A stretch of DNA of 64,000 bases, from assembly GCA_023333565.1 (NCBI GenBank), contig JAJKFH010002749.1, positions 248,001 through 312,000 on the forward strand, read 5' to 3'. The position numbers and the translations under genes are program-made. Below the pieces are notes generated by a model. It searched no databases. It was not told the DNA's origin and was given only the letters and a program-made list of their open reading frames with translations. This document shows positions 1 through 10,066 of this stretch, piece after piece. The number at the start of each line of letters is the position of its first letter. The stretch's first letter is position 1. The stretch comes from Puffinus mauretanicus (taxonomy: Eukaryota > Chordata > Aves > Procellariiformes > Procellariidae).

Positions 1-2361
1 CTTATGCTTCAAGCTATCACTAACCTGTTAGACTGTAGAGTGTTACGCCTTTAGTACATAGACCCTAAGAAACAAAAAGTAAAGTTCTAAGAGAACTGAG
101 AGATCAAGTGCATCACCAGCAGCCCTGATCTTTGCCATAGCAGGAAGCATTTTAGATGAAAGTTAAATGAAACAGCCTGGCTTATTTGACATTCATTGTC
201 TACAAACAACATAATGACAACTGCTTTAAGCAGTGCTTGAAGTAGAAGAGGTAAAAGATACATTTGGTACCTGCTAGTAAAATACAATCAAAGAACAACT
301 GCTGATTTCTTACCATTAAGATTCTGCTGAATGTTTTTAGAAGTACAGCTCTTGTCAGGATGGTTTGTATTTTCTAGGGAGCCAAACTCCCAGTTTGGCA
401 TCTAAGTGTAATGGTCAGATTTCTGAATGCTTGGCTTCTGCCGGACCCTGCTGTTTTCAAGGTGATCCTGAACACATTGCAGAAATATTATCTGGCACCT
501 GACCTACTAAAAGCTGTCAGACAACAAGAGGAAATGCAGATGAGAAAAGCTGGCCATCTGGTCCAGTAATAGGGATCAGCTCCCTATTACTGAGGTAGGG
601 ACCTCAGGTTTCGGAAGCTGAGGATATCTGTACACAACAGTCAGCTGTCAGCATGCATATATGAAACAGAAGGAGATCTATATGGCTCTTCATGACTTTG
701 TGAAGCTTGCATTAATTTCCTCAGATTCAAGCAGGACTTTTTGCTGGTGCACTAACAATATCACAGCCAAGACAAAGCTCTTGTCTCTGGCAGAGAGGGT
801 TAATTAATAGAGGAGCTTGGTCCTGAGGTTGTCCACACAATGTTAGTTTGGGGCGTAGAAGTGTTTTTCGCACAAAGGTTTCAACTTGGGATGCCAAGTC
901 AAAACACACAAGTCAAAACTACAGCTTGTGTGAACACCGTTACTACTACCACCATTATGGCTGAGGTGGGGACTGTAACAGCTGGCCTTCCCATGACATC
1001 TTCCGAGAGCCTACCTTTGTTTCCCACAGAGATGACTCTATGGCTTCTGACCACATGACTTCATCCAGCTGTTTTTATGTTAGGAAAGGAATGGCTTTTC
1101 CCACTGACATGGAAAAGAAATGTAGTTAGGCAAAAAGGAATCATTTAATATTGTAATCATAAAGGAATAATTAGGGCCATGTCTCACAGAGCAGGCAGTA
1201 GAAGACTGTAGACATCTTTATATGCCCTCTCTTATATTAGCTATCTAGGAGCCTCCTAAAATTTCGCAGCTTTGAAACACGTAGGAAGCTTTGTTCCGGG
1301 AATGCCTGCCCGCAGGAATACCTCTGTGGAGAGGAGTTTGGAGCAGACAGAAAATCGGCTTTCTATTTTAAAGCACTAGCACAGCAGACAGTATTCTGCA
1401 CCCCAAAGAGGACGTTCCTCATTTTTGTACTCTTCCTCAGCGTGTGCAGAGGTAACTTTTTCCTAAACAGTGTAATTCAGCCAAGTAATTAGGGGACTAA
1501 TGAAGATGGGAACGTAGATTTGGAACCAGGTGAACCAGGTGTTTCTGGAAGGAATCTTCATCCTGAGGATGTAAGTAAAGAAACAAGCCAAATATATAGC
1601 TTTATATCGCCACAGCTTCTAAGCGTGTTTAAGGAATGGCTCAGTTTTATGCAGAACATACATAAAAGTGGCCTCCACTGCAAGTATTTACATGGTTGCA
1701 AAGTAGTTAAAGGATTCATCCTTTTTTTTAAAGCACTATAAAATCCAATTCTGATTCTTGCCTTTCTCCTCAAACTTCATTTTTCTGGCAGAAGTGCCAC
1801 TTAAATACTTAAAGAAGAACAAACAAGATTTTTTTTTTTCCCTAAAAAGGGAAAAAGTACCAACAGCTTCTGAAGACAGAATAGCTTCTGTAAAGTCAGG
1901 ACCGTTCCTAATGCCTAGAAAACAGCCTGACTGTGGAGTCAAGTCCTGCAGATAAGATCAAACTTCACCTCTGCAGAAGCAAGAAATTTCTATCTAGATT
2001 TGGAACTCTTGGGTTCCCAGTGTTACAGTCAAAAAGCGGGGAGGAGGTCAGTGTCTCCCTTCTTTTCTAGATCCTTCAGCTTGTTTTAGGCATGAACTAG
2101 AGTATTTGACCCACTTTAATATGCTCCTGACCATTTTTAGCCTCTGTGGTTATTTCACCACCCAGTGAAAACAGGCTTTTCCTCTGCAAATAAACTGATA
2201 AAGAGCATAGTGGCAGTCAATGTGAGTGCTAACAGCCCAGGCAGCAGAGGGAGATCTGGAGACAAGCAAAAGTGCCTGTGTGATGGTTGTTTTCCTTGAG
2301 GTGTTCTGCCTTGCAAAACCGGAAAAGAGCTCTGCGATCTTGAGTTGGGTTAGCAATGAGT
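1..2361. other. Intergenic stretch upstream of PGAP4
   Basis: No coding exon recognised on either strand. The open frames here are under 85 codons, lack splice context and resemble no family I know. In the human block the neighbour on this side is RNF20, transcribed away from PGAP4; none of it is seen here. The only structured element is a perfect inverted repeat at 564-592, listed separately. The sequence is moderately AT-rich and otherwise unremarkable. Confidence 0.6.
564..592. repeat. Perfect 12-bp inverted repeat (hairpin)
   Basis: CAGTAATAGGGA at 564-575 is followed by a 5-base spacer (576-580) and its exact reverse complement TCCCTATTACTG at 581-592. It would fold into a short hairpin in DNA or RNA. 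No gene is attached and no T-run follows it. It could be a chance palindrome, a remnant of a small transposable element, or a structural element. The function is unknown. Confidence 0.7.
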
Positions 2362-2421
2362 AACAGTTGGACTTGGGGATCCTAAAGATCTTTTCCAACC
2401 TAAACGATTCTGTGATTCCGT
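2362..2421 (+). mobile_element. CR1 LINE 3' tail fragment
   Basis: The text around 2366-2421 (GTTGGACTTGGGGATCCTAA, then TCTTTTCCAACCTAAACGAT, then TCTGTGATTCCGTG) matches the well-known 3' end of avian CR1 non-LTR retrotransposons, including the terminal degenerate ATTCTATG-type octamers. The element is in + orientation. The boundary upstream of about 2360 is unclear because CR1 copies are usually 5'-truncated and this one is diverged. It has no coding capacity. Confidence 0.75.
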
Positions 2422-2499
2422 GGGGTGAAGCCAGGGTAAGTCAGAAACGCTTGTGAATACGACACGGTGACCTGCATGGCTGGCTTCCGCTCCTGTGTG

Positions 2500-2800
2500 C
2501 TTTTTCAGAGTTGGCTACGTCCTTCTCCGACGCGAGGAGATGCCTCCGGAGAGGGCGGTGCTCGCCCGCGCCACCGCAGCTGCCCAGCCCGTGCCGGCAG
2601 CGGGGGCACCGGCAGGTGGAGTCCCAGCACGCCGGTGCCGGCAGGCAGGGCCGCTGGCGGGCGGCGGCAGGCAGCAGGCTCCGTCCGCAGGGTCCTGGCG
2701 GGCGCGGTGAGCCTGACCCTTGAGCAACACGGGAGGGAGGAGCGAGAGCTCAGGCAGGGCCGCCGGGCAGCTGCTCCTGCCGCTGCGGGGAAGGCGTGAC
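2500..2800 (+). promoter_or_regulatory. PGAP4: CpG island, probable PGAP4 promoter and first exon
   Basis: A sharp block of GC-rich, CpG-dense sequence (about 2517-2790) inside otherwise AT-rich DNA, lying about 2.3 kb upstream of the PGAP4 coding exon. There is no TATA box, as is usual for CpG-island promoters. A good splice donor (GCG|GTGAGC, exon ending at 2706) could join a non-coding first exon to the acceptor at 5014/5015. Open frames crossing the island on both strands are by-products of its high GC. It could instead serve a divergent transcript on the - strand; the sequence alone cannot decide. Confidence 0.6.
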
Positions 2801-4218
2801 ACCCCTTTCCCCCTTTTCGGTAGGAGATGGTCTGAGGGAGGAGGCCTCTTGCTTGGGTGGGAATTAATGCTTCAGTGGATATCCTGAGAGCTACAGAGCT
2901 CACTGCCGGCTCACAGTTTTTGAGGCTCAGATCTCCAGCATAGCTGGCAGATGGAAAGTAAGTTTCTTTACTCCCCGAGAACTAAACTACCTTCTCGCTT
3001 TCCTTCGTCTCCTTTTCCCACTGTGGTCCTCACTTCCAAGTTTGGAAGCTGGCTCAGCGACCGTGCAAACAATGCTGCTCACATCAAGGGGAGGCTCAAA
3101 AAGTGTGTCAGCATGAGTTGCAGAATATTGTTTTGCATCTCTGTGTTCCCTTAACGTTTGTGACTGGTTAGCAGAAAATGAGAAAAAGGAAAGCCACAGA
3201 TTTTGGATTAATAAGTGCATTTAAATGCCAGGTCTTTGCATCTGATGGATTCACATGTCCTGAATCATCATAGCTTGGATCTGGCACTGAAATGCAGCCA
3301 TCACCTTTAAGGCCTTTACAAGGTCCGCTGATGCAATACAGTGTCTATGAAACAGGATTGTGTAATCAGAAAGAAAAAAAAAGAGCTATATGGGCAGACA
3401 CTGCAGATTCTCATGCATCAGTGTGTAAATTTGTTATCTCAATTTAATTACACTAAATCTTTGAAGTCTTATGTTTTCGTGAATCATAAGATAGCACAAC
3501 ACCGATCTATCTACAGTCTATCCAAGGATGGTTTGAGATCTCACAGCATGAAGTGTTTGGTCTCCAACAAATATTTGGAATAACTCTTGTATATTTTCCA
3601 TTAATCTTAGTAAAAGGCATTTCATATAAGACTGTCAGATTCCTATATGGCAATAGGAAGCAGTTCTTTTGATGGTAAAGAGAGCAAATCTGTGACTACG
3701 GTAATGAAGGTAGTTTAGAAGTAGTGCCAGATTCAGTCCCTGCTCAGTGTCCTCTGAGTCATTTCTTCTACACAGTCCATTCTTCTGAGAGAGAGAAGAA
3801 AAGCCATGGCCCTGATTTCTTTCCATCCACACATCATTGCTTAGGCTGCTTCAGATGACAGTGCAGAGAAGGAAAAAGGGTAACACTTCGGTCTGGGAGC
3901 ACCATTTGATGATCAGAACTTGGTGAAGGCAGAAGGTTAAAAATGGGAGAAACTCTCCACTGCATGGGGCACCATCAGTCAGCTGGGGGGCATGAATAAC
4001 TCAGTTCATAAGGAGAGGGAATGGAAAGTAAAAGGGAGAGTCAAACAGTAGATTAAAAAGGGAAATTACTGGCACAAGATAATTCATCTGAACAGCCTAA
4101 TTGCCCTGATTTTGTGTAAGCTTCTGACAGCCAGGTGTTCATGGCAGCCCAGAGAAGCACAACAGAAAAGCCAAATATGGCAAAATCTAGTTTTTGTGAA
4201 GATGGATGTTTGCTTAAA

Positions 4219-4260
4219 GTGTGTGTGTGTATATATAAAAATATATATATATATTTATAT
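4219..4260. repeat. GT/AT microsatellite
   Basis: Six GT units are followed by about 30 bases of alternating AT broken by a short A run and a TTT. It is a likely length-polymorphic locus. Confidence 0.9.
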
Positions 4261-4400
4261 AAATGTTTCAGTTTAAATTAAAGGCATATAATTTTAAATT
4301 ACAAACTTACAAATAACAAATATGAGTCAATGGCTCAATTGCAACTTGTTAATCTTGCTGTGACTGTGTATTTCACAGAGTCTACAGAAGAAGAGACATC

Positions 4401-4425
4401 AGAGAGAGAGACACACACACACACA
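4401..4425. repeat. AG/AC microsatellite
   Basis: (AG)5 passes directly into about (AC)7. It is a compound dinucleotide repeat in non-coding DNA. Confidence 0.9.
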
Positions 4426-5015
4426 TTACACTTGGCATACACATTCCCTTAGTGAAGTAAATTGGTGTCTTTGTTATCTTGCTTCACACTCTGGGGACTA
4501 AAGTGAAAAAGCATGCATTTGGAAGCGTGTGAGCAACAGAAGGAAAGCATGTGTCATTCCACAGAGGTAAAAGTTTGTCTCTCAAATATGTGCTAGGCTA
4601 AGCTACAAGAGAACTGGCTTTGGTTTTTGGCTATGACCCAAGTCTTACTATGTCACTGTGACCAGACAGTGGTATCTAAGTTCTCTGCCTTTAACAGAAA
4701 GGGATTTCCACACATCCTGCATCCACGTTGTCTGTTTGTTACGCGTTTGAAGCATAGTAACAGACACAACAAAGTCAGATCAGAGCTCCTACATGCTGAA
4801 AAGGCCTTAGGGGCACTTTGCTGGAAACTAAGTTTGGCTAAGTTTCCTCAACCTCCCACGACACTTCTGTGATGCCCCCACCACAAGGGACTCCTTAGGG
4901 GCCTTTTATTTTGGTTTACTCAGTGACTAGCCCTCAGCTTTCCATTTTCTCAAAACACAGTCTTCCCACTTTGACAGTCCCTATTTCATTAGCCATCTTT
5001 TTTCTTCCTCTCTAG

Positions 5016-5142
5016 GCTTGGACAAATTGTGCAGGTTTGGCAGCCACTGCCCCGGTGACACCTTGCAGTCCAGGGAGGATGCACTGGAAGTGAAGGAATG
5101 AGGGCAAGAATATAGCAGGGGTGCCCTCCTTCTGCAGTAGCC
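5016..5142 (+). other. PGAP4: PGAP4 5' UTR part of the coding exon
   Basis: A polypyrimidine tract ending CTCTCTAG at 5008-5015 marks a likely acceptor, so the exon would start at 5016 with 127 bases of leader before the ATG at 5143. The leader has one short upstream reading frame at most and no in-frame coding extension that resembles the human protein. Confidence 0.6.
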
Positions 5143-6330
5143 ATGTTACACCAAGCCTGGCAGCTCTTTGGGAGGTGGTGCCGTTGGTCCAGTCCTTTTA
5201 TCCATCTCCTCACACTAACTTTGGTGACATTCGGTGTGCTGGCACCTTTGATTTGCCACCGGCTCCTCCACTCTTACTTCTATTTGCGGCGCTGGCACCT
5301 GAACCCCATGAGCCAGGAGTTCCTGGAGCAGAACCAGCAGGAGGGCCAGGCTGCCCTCCATTACTTTGAGAAGCTGCAGATACCAAACGCCTCCGAGGCC
5401 TCTGGTAGTGACGCCTTTCAGCCCTTGCTGCTGGTCACCATTATCACTGTGCAAAGGCGGAATGATTTCCACTATGTCTTGCAAGTGGCCTCCCACTTCC
5501 ACCGCCTCCTCCAGAAATGCGGTGCACATTGCCGGAGCCACCGCATCCTCCTCTGTAATGTGGAGTCAGACCCCAGTAGCCATCAGGATGTAAGGCTGCT
5601 GAGCAGCTTCTTTCCTATGGTCAGTCGTGACAAAACTGGGGAGAATCCTGACCCCAGAGTGAACCAGTTTGAGAAGGAGAAGCAGGACTACGTCTTCTGC
5701 CTTGAGCAGTCGCTGTTGGTCTACAACCCAGAATACGTCCTCGTGGTGGAAGATGATGCTGTGCCAGAGGAGGAGATATTCGCTGTCTTGCAGCACCTCT
5801 TGTTGGCCCGGTTCTCCAAACCATACCTCAGAGACGCACTCTATTTCAAGCTTTACCATCCCGAGAGACTTCAGCGCTACTTCAACCCCGAACCCATGCG
5901 AATCCTCGAGTGGCTAGGTCTGGGCATGTTTCTGGGGCCCCTGCTGAACTGCGTGTACTCCTGGGCAACTGGGCGCCCCAGCCTCAGTTGGCCCATTGTC
6001 TTGTTCTTCGCTTTGTACAGCATGGCTTTGTCAGAGCTGGTGGGACGGCATTACATGCTGGAGCTGCGCCGGCTGGCCCCCACGCTGTATAATGTCGTGC
6101 CGGTCACCGAGTGCTGCACGCCTGCCATGCTCTTCTCCGCTCCGTCTGCCCGCCGTGCCTTAGGTTATCTGAAGGGGCTGCACTGCCGCCAGGGTTTTGC
6201 TAAGGACATTGCCCTCTACTCGCTGCTGCGTACTAAGGGGGAGAACGCCTACGTGGTGGAACCCAACCTGGTCCGGCATGTGGGAATGTATTCCAGCCTT
6301 CGGCTAAACGACAACCCGAAACTGCTGTGA
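5143..6330 (+). CDS. PGAP4: Post-GPI attachment to proteins GalNAc transferase 4 (PGAP4/TMEM246)
   Basis: PGAP4 is the Golgi enzyme that adds the GalNAc side chain to the first mannose of GPI anchors. The open frame is 395 codons in a single coding exon, against about 403 in human. Visible features are: an N-terminal membrane anchor at about residues 17-37; the conserved LLHSYFYLR segment just after it; the acidic metal-binding DXD-type motif in VVEDDAVPEE (about 201-210); and a tandem hydrophobic pair at about 256-275 and 281-300, interrupting the GT-A glycosyltransferase fold as described for this family. The ending YVVEPNLVRHVGMYSSLR is family-typical. One N-glycosylation sequon (NAS) is at residue 82. 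The start is the first ATG after a splice acceptor at 5014/5015, and the N-terminus aligns with human apart from a shorter lead. No frameshift or missing motif was seen. Confidence 0.96.
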   Translation: MLHQAWQLFGRWCRWSSPFIHLLTLTLVTFGVLAPLICHRLLHSYFYLRRWHLNPMSQEFLEQNQQEGQAALHYFEKLQIPNASEASGSDAFQPLLLVTIITVQRRNDFHYVLQVASHFHRLLQKCGAHCRSHRILLCNVESDPSSHQDVRLLSSFFPMVSRDKTGENPDPRVNQFEKEKQDYVFCLEQSLLVYNPEYVLVVEDDAVPEEEIFAVLQHLLLARFSKPYLRDALYFKLYHPERLQRYFNPEPMRILEWLGLGMFLGPLLNCVYSWATGRPSLSWPIVLFFALYSMALSELVGRHYMLELRRLAPTLYNVVPVTECCTPAMLFSAPSARRALGYLKGLHCRQGFAKDIALYSLLRTKGENAYVVEPNLVRHVGMYSSLRLNDNPKLL

Positions 6331-6512
6331 TCTGTTCATGCCTTTCCAGACGCAAAGCCCAGAGAACTTGCCACCGGGCAGAGAGACAGTGTGCAAACTC
6401 GGCTCTTGTGCTGCTCGCGCTGGGCATCCTGTGCCTCCAGGTGGACAAAGAATAACTCTCTTAGGAGAAAAAAAACGTTTCTTAAAAAATAAACTTATGT
6501 ACATGCAGACCC
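6331..6512 (+). other. PGAP4: PGAP4 3' UTR (minimal)
   Basis: The 3' UTR begins right after the stop TGA at 6328-6330. The first AATAAA is at 6488-6493, which would place cleavage near 6505-6515. A longer UTR using later signals (for example AATAAA near 7101) cannot be excluded. Confidence 0.55.
6488..6493 (+). terminator. PGAP4: PGAP4 polyadenylation signal AATAAA
   Basis: Canonical hexamer about 160 bases after the stop codon. It is followed by an AT-rich segment and, at 6551-6563, by a run of 13 G, which could act as a downstream G-rich element. Confidence 0.6.
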
Positions 6513-6550
6513 TATTTAATATATACTTGGAACTAATCACCATGCACCAT

Positions 6551-6563
6551 GGGGGGGGGGGGG
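6551..6563. repeat. G homopolymer (13)
   Basis: An uninterrupted run of 13 G directly after CACCAT, just downstream of the PGAP4 polyadenylation signal. Long G runs are prone to sequencing-length error and slippage, so the exact count is uncertain. Confidence 0.9.
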
Positions 6564-9500
6564 ATTCCAGCTGAGGGTGTGGATTGTCTACTGTCCTTCG
6601 TCATTCTTAGGGAAAAGTGCTCACACCAATATAAACAGCTATACTGTTACATACTACTCTCCTTTACTACAGAAATCCTCACCTTAGGGCAACAGAAATG
6701 TTGGACAAAGTGAATGTTTCAAATTTAAGCTAGTGAGGAGGAAAAGCCCTTATTTTCCCATCCTTACTAAGGTCTGATCTCTGACCTCTGTTTCAAAGCT
6801 ATGGTTTTGAGCAGAATTTCCAAAAGCAGCAGTGGTTTATGTGAACTTCCCCACAAATTTTGCCTAGATTCTTCAGATTTTACGAAGCCTCCACTTGTTA
6901 CTGTCTCCGCCTACAGATCCTATCCGCACCTGCACCCTTCCCACTCCTTTTTCTTGGAACAGAGGCTCTTGAAAACAAAGCCTCCGCTGCTTCGTTAAAG
7001 GTCACCTCTGAAGGTAGGAATAGGAAAACACAGTAACAGCTATTGATGTTACACAGCCAGCTCACAAATGCACGTTTTCATTGATACATTACAGATATTA
7101 TAATAAACAGAGGATGACTACTGTGTGGGTTGGTATCATCACTAGTTGTAGTGGATCCAGGTCATTAAAAGAGGCCTTATCAGTTGCTGATTGGACTTAA
7201 GACGTTCAACATGAATTTACCTTGACTTCTTATCGCACAGGAAAGATTAGATCACTGCCACTATTGTGCAGGATCCTTGTTTCATTTTGGAGCTGTAATT
7301 CATAACTCAGCCTAAGTGATTCATTCACTGCTCCTGGCAGCAAGCAAAATACTCGTAAGAAACAAAGCTAGCTGTTCATAAAAACAAGCATTAATAGCGC
7401 AACACATCAAAGGGCCACTCTGACACTGACCCATTAACTTAATGTTTTTTGGTTGTTAGGCATTTGGGGTAAGTACTTTGTACCACAGCTGTGGGCACAG
7501 TTAAATATAAAACCATGCAGATGACGGAGATCTCGTACGGAATCAAAACTGGCACCAAAATGTTTATCTCTAATGAAAAGCCCACCTTGACTTTAGTGGG
7601 CTTTGACTCAAATTCACTTATATGTGGAGTTTGGTTGAACTATTTTTGAAACCATATTCCTAGCTTTGGAATGAACCAAGTACAATATTCTTGTCAAGTT
7701 TTGGTCAGTGGGGGTTGTTTGGGTTTTTGTTTTTGGTGAAGGAAGAGCTCTACTTTGAATTTTCTTTCCCCCAGTGTCTCCCAGGTGATTTATGCCTTAC
7801 GCTCTTAACAAGTCTGATTGTAGATATGAAAGACATAAAACTCTTGAGAGATGAAACCAAAGAAAGTTGCAAACCTCCAGGTGTCAGCGCGCGATGGGTA
7901 TCAGTTACACAACACAAATAACGCAAGTTAGCCGAGAAACGACTTCACAACACAGAGCAGCGCTTTGCTCTCTTAGTAATCAGCTGGGTTATAACACCTT
8001 TGGAAATCAGATGTGAGTAAGAACTGCTTGTGGATTCCACGTCATTCCAAAGGCAAAGCGCCTCTCCTGTCGGGACACAGGAAAAATTGCACAGGCAGAA
8101 CCACGATTTATTCCCAGCTGCTGAAAACCTCAGAGATACCACAGTGGTCACACAGTGGCAGGTGGGCAAACCTATTCTCAGGCTTTACTATAATGTTAAG
8201 ATGGCAGGATTTGTCATTGTGTATTTATTCCACTAAGTGCCTGCGCATGTGAGGAAATACAACTTGTTTGTTTAAGCATCTTCAGCTGTGAATGTTTTGG
8301 TGCAGTGTGCTTTTTCTTCACTCTCTTTCTACCTTTGTATTCTACAAATGCAGGACAATGCCCTGTTCTTTTCATGAGGGTCCATTCATACTCATTCTTG
8401 CAAAGAAAATCTCCCAGCAAGGTACAATAAAAGGGACAGAAAACGAAGAAGGAGGAAGGAAAAGAAAGAAAGAAACCTTAGAAAAGGAACTGACTAACTA
8501 TATGCAGTTAATAAATGTTTTGATGTGGGAAATTATTTATCCGTTCGTCTCGAAGTTATTTTCCTTGTTTGCCCAGTAGTACTTTATTTGTCATCCCAGA
8601 AGTCCAGGGGAGGTCAATAATTTCACTGAGCTGCACAGCTGAAAATTAAGAACATGAATTTGAGGCATCCCTTCTCAACTAGAAGACAATTTTCCAGGCA
8701 TAAGAGATGAGAGAAGTTGACTGGGAGACCAAACAATATGCAGAGGGCCTACAACTTGAACCTGCCAGTGAGAGAGTTTCAGATAAACCCATTGAGAACG
8801 AACTCCTTTGTGGAAGGAGCAGGTTAATAAATTCTTCAGGTCCCTCTCGATTAATTTCCTTAAGTGCCCAATTCACCTTTACAACAGCGGTGCTTCTTTT
8901 ACTGAGCCTGCTGGGGGCTATTTGTGAGTCGCTCAGTGCCCACCATGCCAATGTGGCATCTCAGGCAAGCGTGCCGCCTTCTGCTGCCTCTGAACTCCCA
9001 CAGGTAGATGGAGTTTTGTTTCAGTTTTCTGTGCCACATGTTTTATTAGAAATGACAAGTCAGAGAAGTGTACTTCGCCCTTGGAACAGAAAATGGGAGG
9101 TTACTGTGAGTTCTTAATTCTTGTTGGATTTTTTTCCACAGTTTGGGCTAAAAATGCAGTTTCAAACACACAAGCCTTTTCCCTCTCTTTTGTATCAGGG
9201 GAGCGGAGCTGGGTTGCCATATCTCAGGCTATGTAAATTCAAGGCCCAGCATTAACTCCGTGAAACGCAGCCTTAAGAGTTTGGTTTTATTCACATCACA
9301 ACAAAGTTGGTGACTATTTTTGAAACAAACAATATGGATTTTCTTGGGTGTTGGTTCATTCCCAGTAGTTTGGAGACTATTTTTCAATGCAGCAAGTACT
9401 GCTTGCACGAGAGGATCCGTTCTTGATGGGCCAGACAGCAGGACTGAAGTCATCATTGTCCAAGCCAATTCAGGGGAAGTTATTCAATTAAACAAAAACT

Positions 9501-9961
9501 ACCTTTGTTTCCAAGGCATGTCCAACATAACCATGATTCCGGCAGAACACAAAGCATAAATTCATAGGTCTCTATTAGATTAGAAGCCCAAGAGGATTTT
9601 CTAACTACAGTAGGTATCAATGTCTTAGTAAGAAGGCACTGCATTTGAAGAGAGAAGGAAAAAGCCTTCCTCTCTGTTGTGAGGAGCTGTGAATTGCCAG
9701 ACTGGGTATTCCAACAGCAATTTGGCTGGATGCAGGGTGAATTACTTTTTTTTCTAAACATATTTACAAGTAAACTTTCTACCAAATAAACAACCTTTCT
9801 ATTAAAACTCTCTTGGTTCTTCTTTCTGTATGCCACTGTTTGTTTTCCTGACTGGCAGATCCGTCTCTTTCCTCACTGTCTCTCACTAGGAAAGATACTT
9901 CTCTGTTCATGCATCTGCATGCATCTGCATGGATGTAATAATTTGGATCCTACAGCAATGC

Positions 9962-10066
9962 TGGTTGAAAAGGACCTCGGAAGGTCCCTGGTCCAATTCC
10001 CCACTCAAAGCAGGTCTTATTAGACCAGATTGCTCAGACCCTTCTCAAGTATTGAGGCATTTTAAT
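9962..10066 (-). mobile_element. Decayed CR1 LINE fragment
   Basis: On the + strand the text reads like the reverse complement of the CR1 3' region: GAAAAGGACCTCGGAAGGTC, then TGGTCCAATTCCCCACTCAA, then AGCAGGTC, CCAGATTGCTCAGACCCTTC and TCAAGTATTGAGGCA. The copy is short and diverged and has lost its terminal octamers. Confidence 0.65.

Larger units (their letters stand above)
2801..5015 (+). other. PGAP4: Probable first intron of PGAP4
   Basis: This lies between the CpG island and the acceptor just before the PGAP4 coding exon. No exon-like sequence is recognised. It contains two microsatellites (GT/AT at 4219-4260 and AG/AC at 4401-4425). It ends with a strong pyrimidine tract and TAG at 5013-5015. 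The assignment as intron depends on the first exon being in the island, which needs transcript evidence. Confidence 0.45.

Noticed and set aside
2467..2903. Several 70-132 codon frames on both strands over the PGAP4 CpG island
   Set aside because: Low-complexity Ala/Pro/Arg-rich composition artefacts with no conserved motif.
5215..5859. Antisense and shifted frames of 67-108 codons within PGAP4
   Set aside because: Shadows of the PGAP4 coding exon.
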